Part shown: piece by piece, positions 4,909-5,651 of the stretch
Position numbering within the stretch: the stretch's first letter is position 1
How the letters are laid out: every line of letters begins with the position of its first letter
DNA from: Pseudomonadota bacterium
GTDB taxonomy: Bacteria; Pseudomonadota; Gammaproteobacteria; Burkholderiales; Burkholderiaceae_C
Assembly (NCBI GenBank): GCA_023396625.1
Contig: JAEWVY010000404.1
Span: 1-5,651 of the forward strand
DNA: 5,651 nucleotides
Direction: 5' to 3'
Program-made: the position numbers and the translations under genes
Notes under the pieces: generated by a model
Seen by the model: the letters and a program-made list of their open reading frames with translations, nothing else
Databases searched by the model: none
What the model was told of the DNA's origin: nothing

Positions 4909-4917
4909 TGTGGATGA
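4909..4917 (-). promoter_or_regulatory. DnaA-box-like site (one mismatch)
   Basis: TCATCCACA on the minus strand differs from TTATCCACA at one base. It shares the longer string ATCTGTGGAT (plus strand, 4906-4915) with the other site at 4730-4739, 176 bp away, in the same orientation. It lies 40 bp before the xseA start. Confidence 0.35.
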
Positions 4918-4956
4918 GTTTCTGCCCGCAACCGCCTGGAAAGCGCATGGAGCCAC

Positions 4957-5651
4957 GTGTCTGAGCTGACCACCCCTGAATTGGCGCCACGAATCTGGCA
5001 GGTTGGCGCGCTATGCCGCGCCGTTGCTGATGCGCTTGATGCGCGCTTCAACCCGGTCGCAGTGCGCGGGGAGATCTCCGGGTTTTCACGCGCGTCCAGC
5101 GGACATTGTTATTTTTCGCTCAAGGACGACAGCGGCCAGATCCGCTGCGCCATGTTCCGTCGCACCGCCAGTCAGCTCGACTTCCCGCCGCGCGACGGTG
5201 ACCTGGTCGAACTGCAAGGGCGGCTGGGAGTGTATGAAGCCCGTGGCGACTTGCAGCTGGTCGTGGAATCCCTGCGCCGCGCGGGCCAGGGCACGCTGTT
5301 CGAGCAGTTCCTGCGGCTGAAGGCCCGGCTGGAAGCGGAGGGCCTGTTCGATGCTGCGCGCAAACGCACCTTGCCTGCCATGCCGCGAGCCATCGGCCTG
5401 GTCACCTCGCCCGGTGCCGCCGCGCTGCACGATGTCGCCACGGCGCTGCAACGCCGGGTGCCGCACATCCCGGTCATCCTCGCCCCGGCCGCCGTGCAGG
5501 GGCCCCAGGCCCCCGCCGAGCTGCAACGAGCACTGGAGGCCCTGTATCTCCGCGCCGCCAGCGCAGGCAGCACCGGCGGCGACGCCCCGCCGCCGGTGGA
5601 CGTGATTCTGGTGGTCCGAGGTGGTGGCTCACTCGAAGATCTGTGGGCCTT
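4957..5651 (+). CDS. xseA: Exodeoxyribonuclease VII large subunit, N-terminal part (runs off the window)
   Basis: XseA is the catalytic subunit of exonuclease VII, which with several XseB copies degrades single-stranded DNA to oligonucleotides. The frame is open to the window edge, giving 231 codons of a protein that is usually about 400-450 residues. An N-terminal OB-fold for DNA binding covers roughly residues 12-108, with FNPVAVRGEISGFSRASSGH at 31-50, CYFSLKDDSGQIRCAMF and VELQGRLGVYEARGDLQL. The start of the nuclease domain shows IGLVTSPGAAALHDV at 146-160 and the hallmark RGGGSLEDLW at 221-230. GTG at 4957 is chosen because the protein then begins VSELTTPELAPRIWQV, as relatives do; a TGA in frame closes the upstream side, and GGAG lies 4 bases before the GTG. 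It is divergent from exbB. Being open at the 3' edge, its end and xseB are not visible. Confidence 0.95.
   Translation, partial: MSELTTPELAPRIWQVGALCRAVADALDARFNPVAVRGEISGFSRASSGHCYFSLKDDSGQIRCAMFRRTASQLDFPPRDGDLVELQGRLGVYEARGDLQLVVESLRRAGQGTLFEQFLRLKARLEAEGLFDAARKRTLPAMPRAIGLVTSPGAAALHDVATALQRRVPHIPVILAPAAVQGPQAPAELQRALEALYLRAASAGSTGGDAPPPVDVILVVRGGGSLEDLWA

Larger units (their letters stand above)
4538..4956. other. Divergent intergenic region between exbB and xseA (419 bp)
   Basis: No gene of convincing character is seen on either strand. From left to right it holds the exbB Shine-Dalgarno (4544-4549), a strong GC-rich hairpin at 4582-4605, a candidate exbB promoter with a DnaA box in its spacer (4721-4750), an AT-rich stretch (about 4815-4850), a candidate xseA promoter (4804-4834), the palindromes CCCGGG and GGCATGCC, and a second DnaA-like box at 4909-4917. 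I see no Fur-box-like sequence, though ExbB/ExbD systems are often iron-regulated. Confidence 0.7.

Noticed and set aside
4733..4917. A replication origin in the exbB-xseA region
   Set aside because: Only one consensus and one near-consensus DnaA box, no cluster, and no dnaA, dnaN, rpmH or rep gene nearby.
4538..4956. A Fur-controlled promoter for exbB
   Set aside because: I looked for a GATAAT-type inverted repeat and found none; GATAAAAATC at 4832-4841 is not a credible Fur box.
5003..5320. A 105-codon plus-strand frame inside xseA
   Set aside because: Out-of-frame shadow of xseA.

Overview
The window is GC-rich and gene-dense. It reads as chromosomal DNA from a betaproteobacterium, most likely Burkholderiales and probably Alcaligenaceae-like. 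This rests on the recognisable family-level sequence of Adk, ExbB/ExbD and XseA, and on the gene order exbB-exbD-lpxK-Trm112-kdsB-adk, which I recall from Bordetella-type genomes. The genus is inference; I could not search a database.

Layout: (1) 1-315 (+) is the 3' end of an L-asparaginase gene, convergent with adk. (2) 361-4537 (-) is a six-gene cluster, transcribed right to left: exbB (TTG start at 4537), exbD, lpxK, a Trm112-family gene, kdsB and adk. (3) 4538-4956 is a 419-bp divergent intergenic region. It holds a consensus DnaA box, a one-mismatch second box, candidate promoters for both directions and a strong hairpin in the exbB leader. (4) 4957-5651 (+) is the 5' part of xseA (exonuclease VII large subunit), with a GTG start and running off the window.

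The cluster mixes outer-membrane functions (ExbB/ExbD energy transduction, LpxK lipid A 4'-kinase, KdsB CMP-Kdo synthesis for the LPS inner core) with adenylate kinase, which recycles AMP. Most junctions are tight: 7 bp, 16 bp and a 20-bp overlap. The exception is a 286-bp gap between Trm112 and kdsB.

That gap is the most interesting part of the window. It is bounded by 25-bp terminal inverted repeats (23 of 25 identical) flanked by CCAG and CTAG, a near-perfect 4-bp target duplication. The result is a roughly 265-bp, transposase-less, MITE-like element. It sits at the TAG stop codon of Trm112, and removing it in thought leaves a 17-bp Trm112-kdsB spacer typical of this operon. The element carries several hairpins and a 49-codon reading frame whose stop overlaps the kdsB start (ATGA). 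No CRISPR array, tRNA, rRNA or intact transposase gene was seen.
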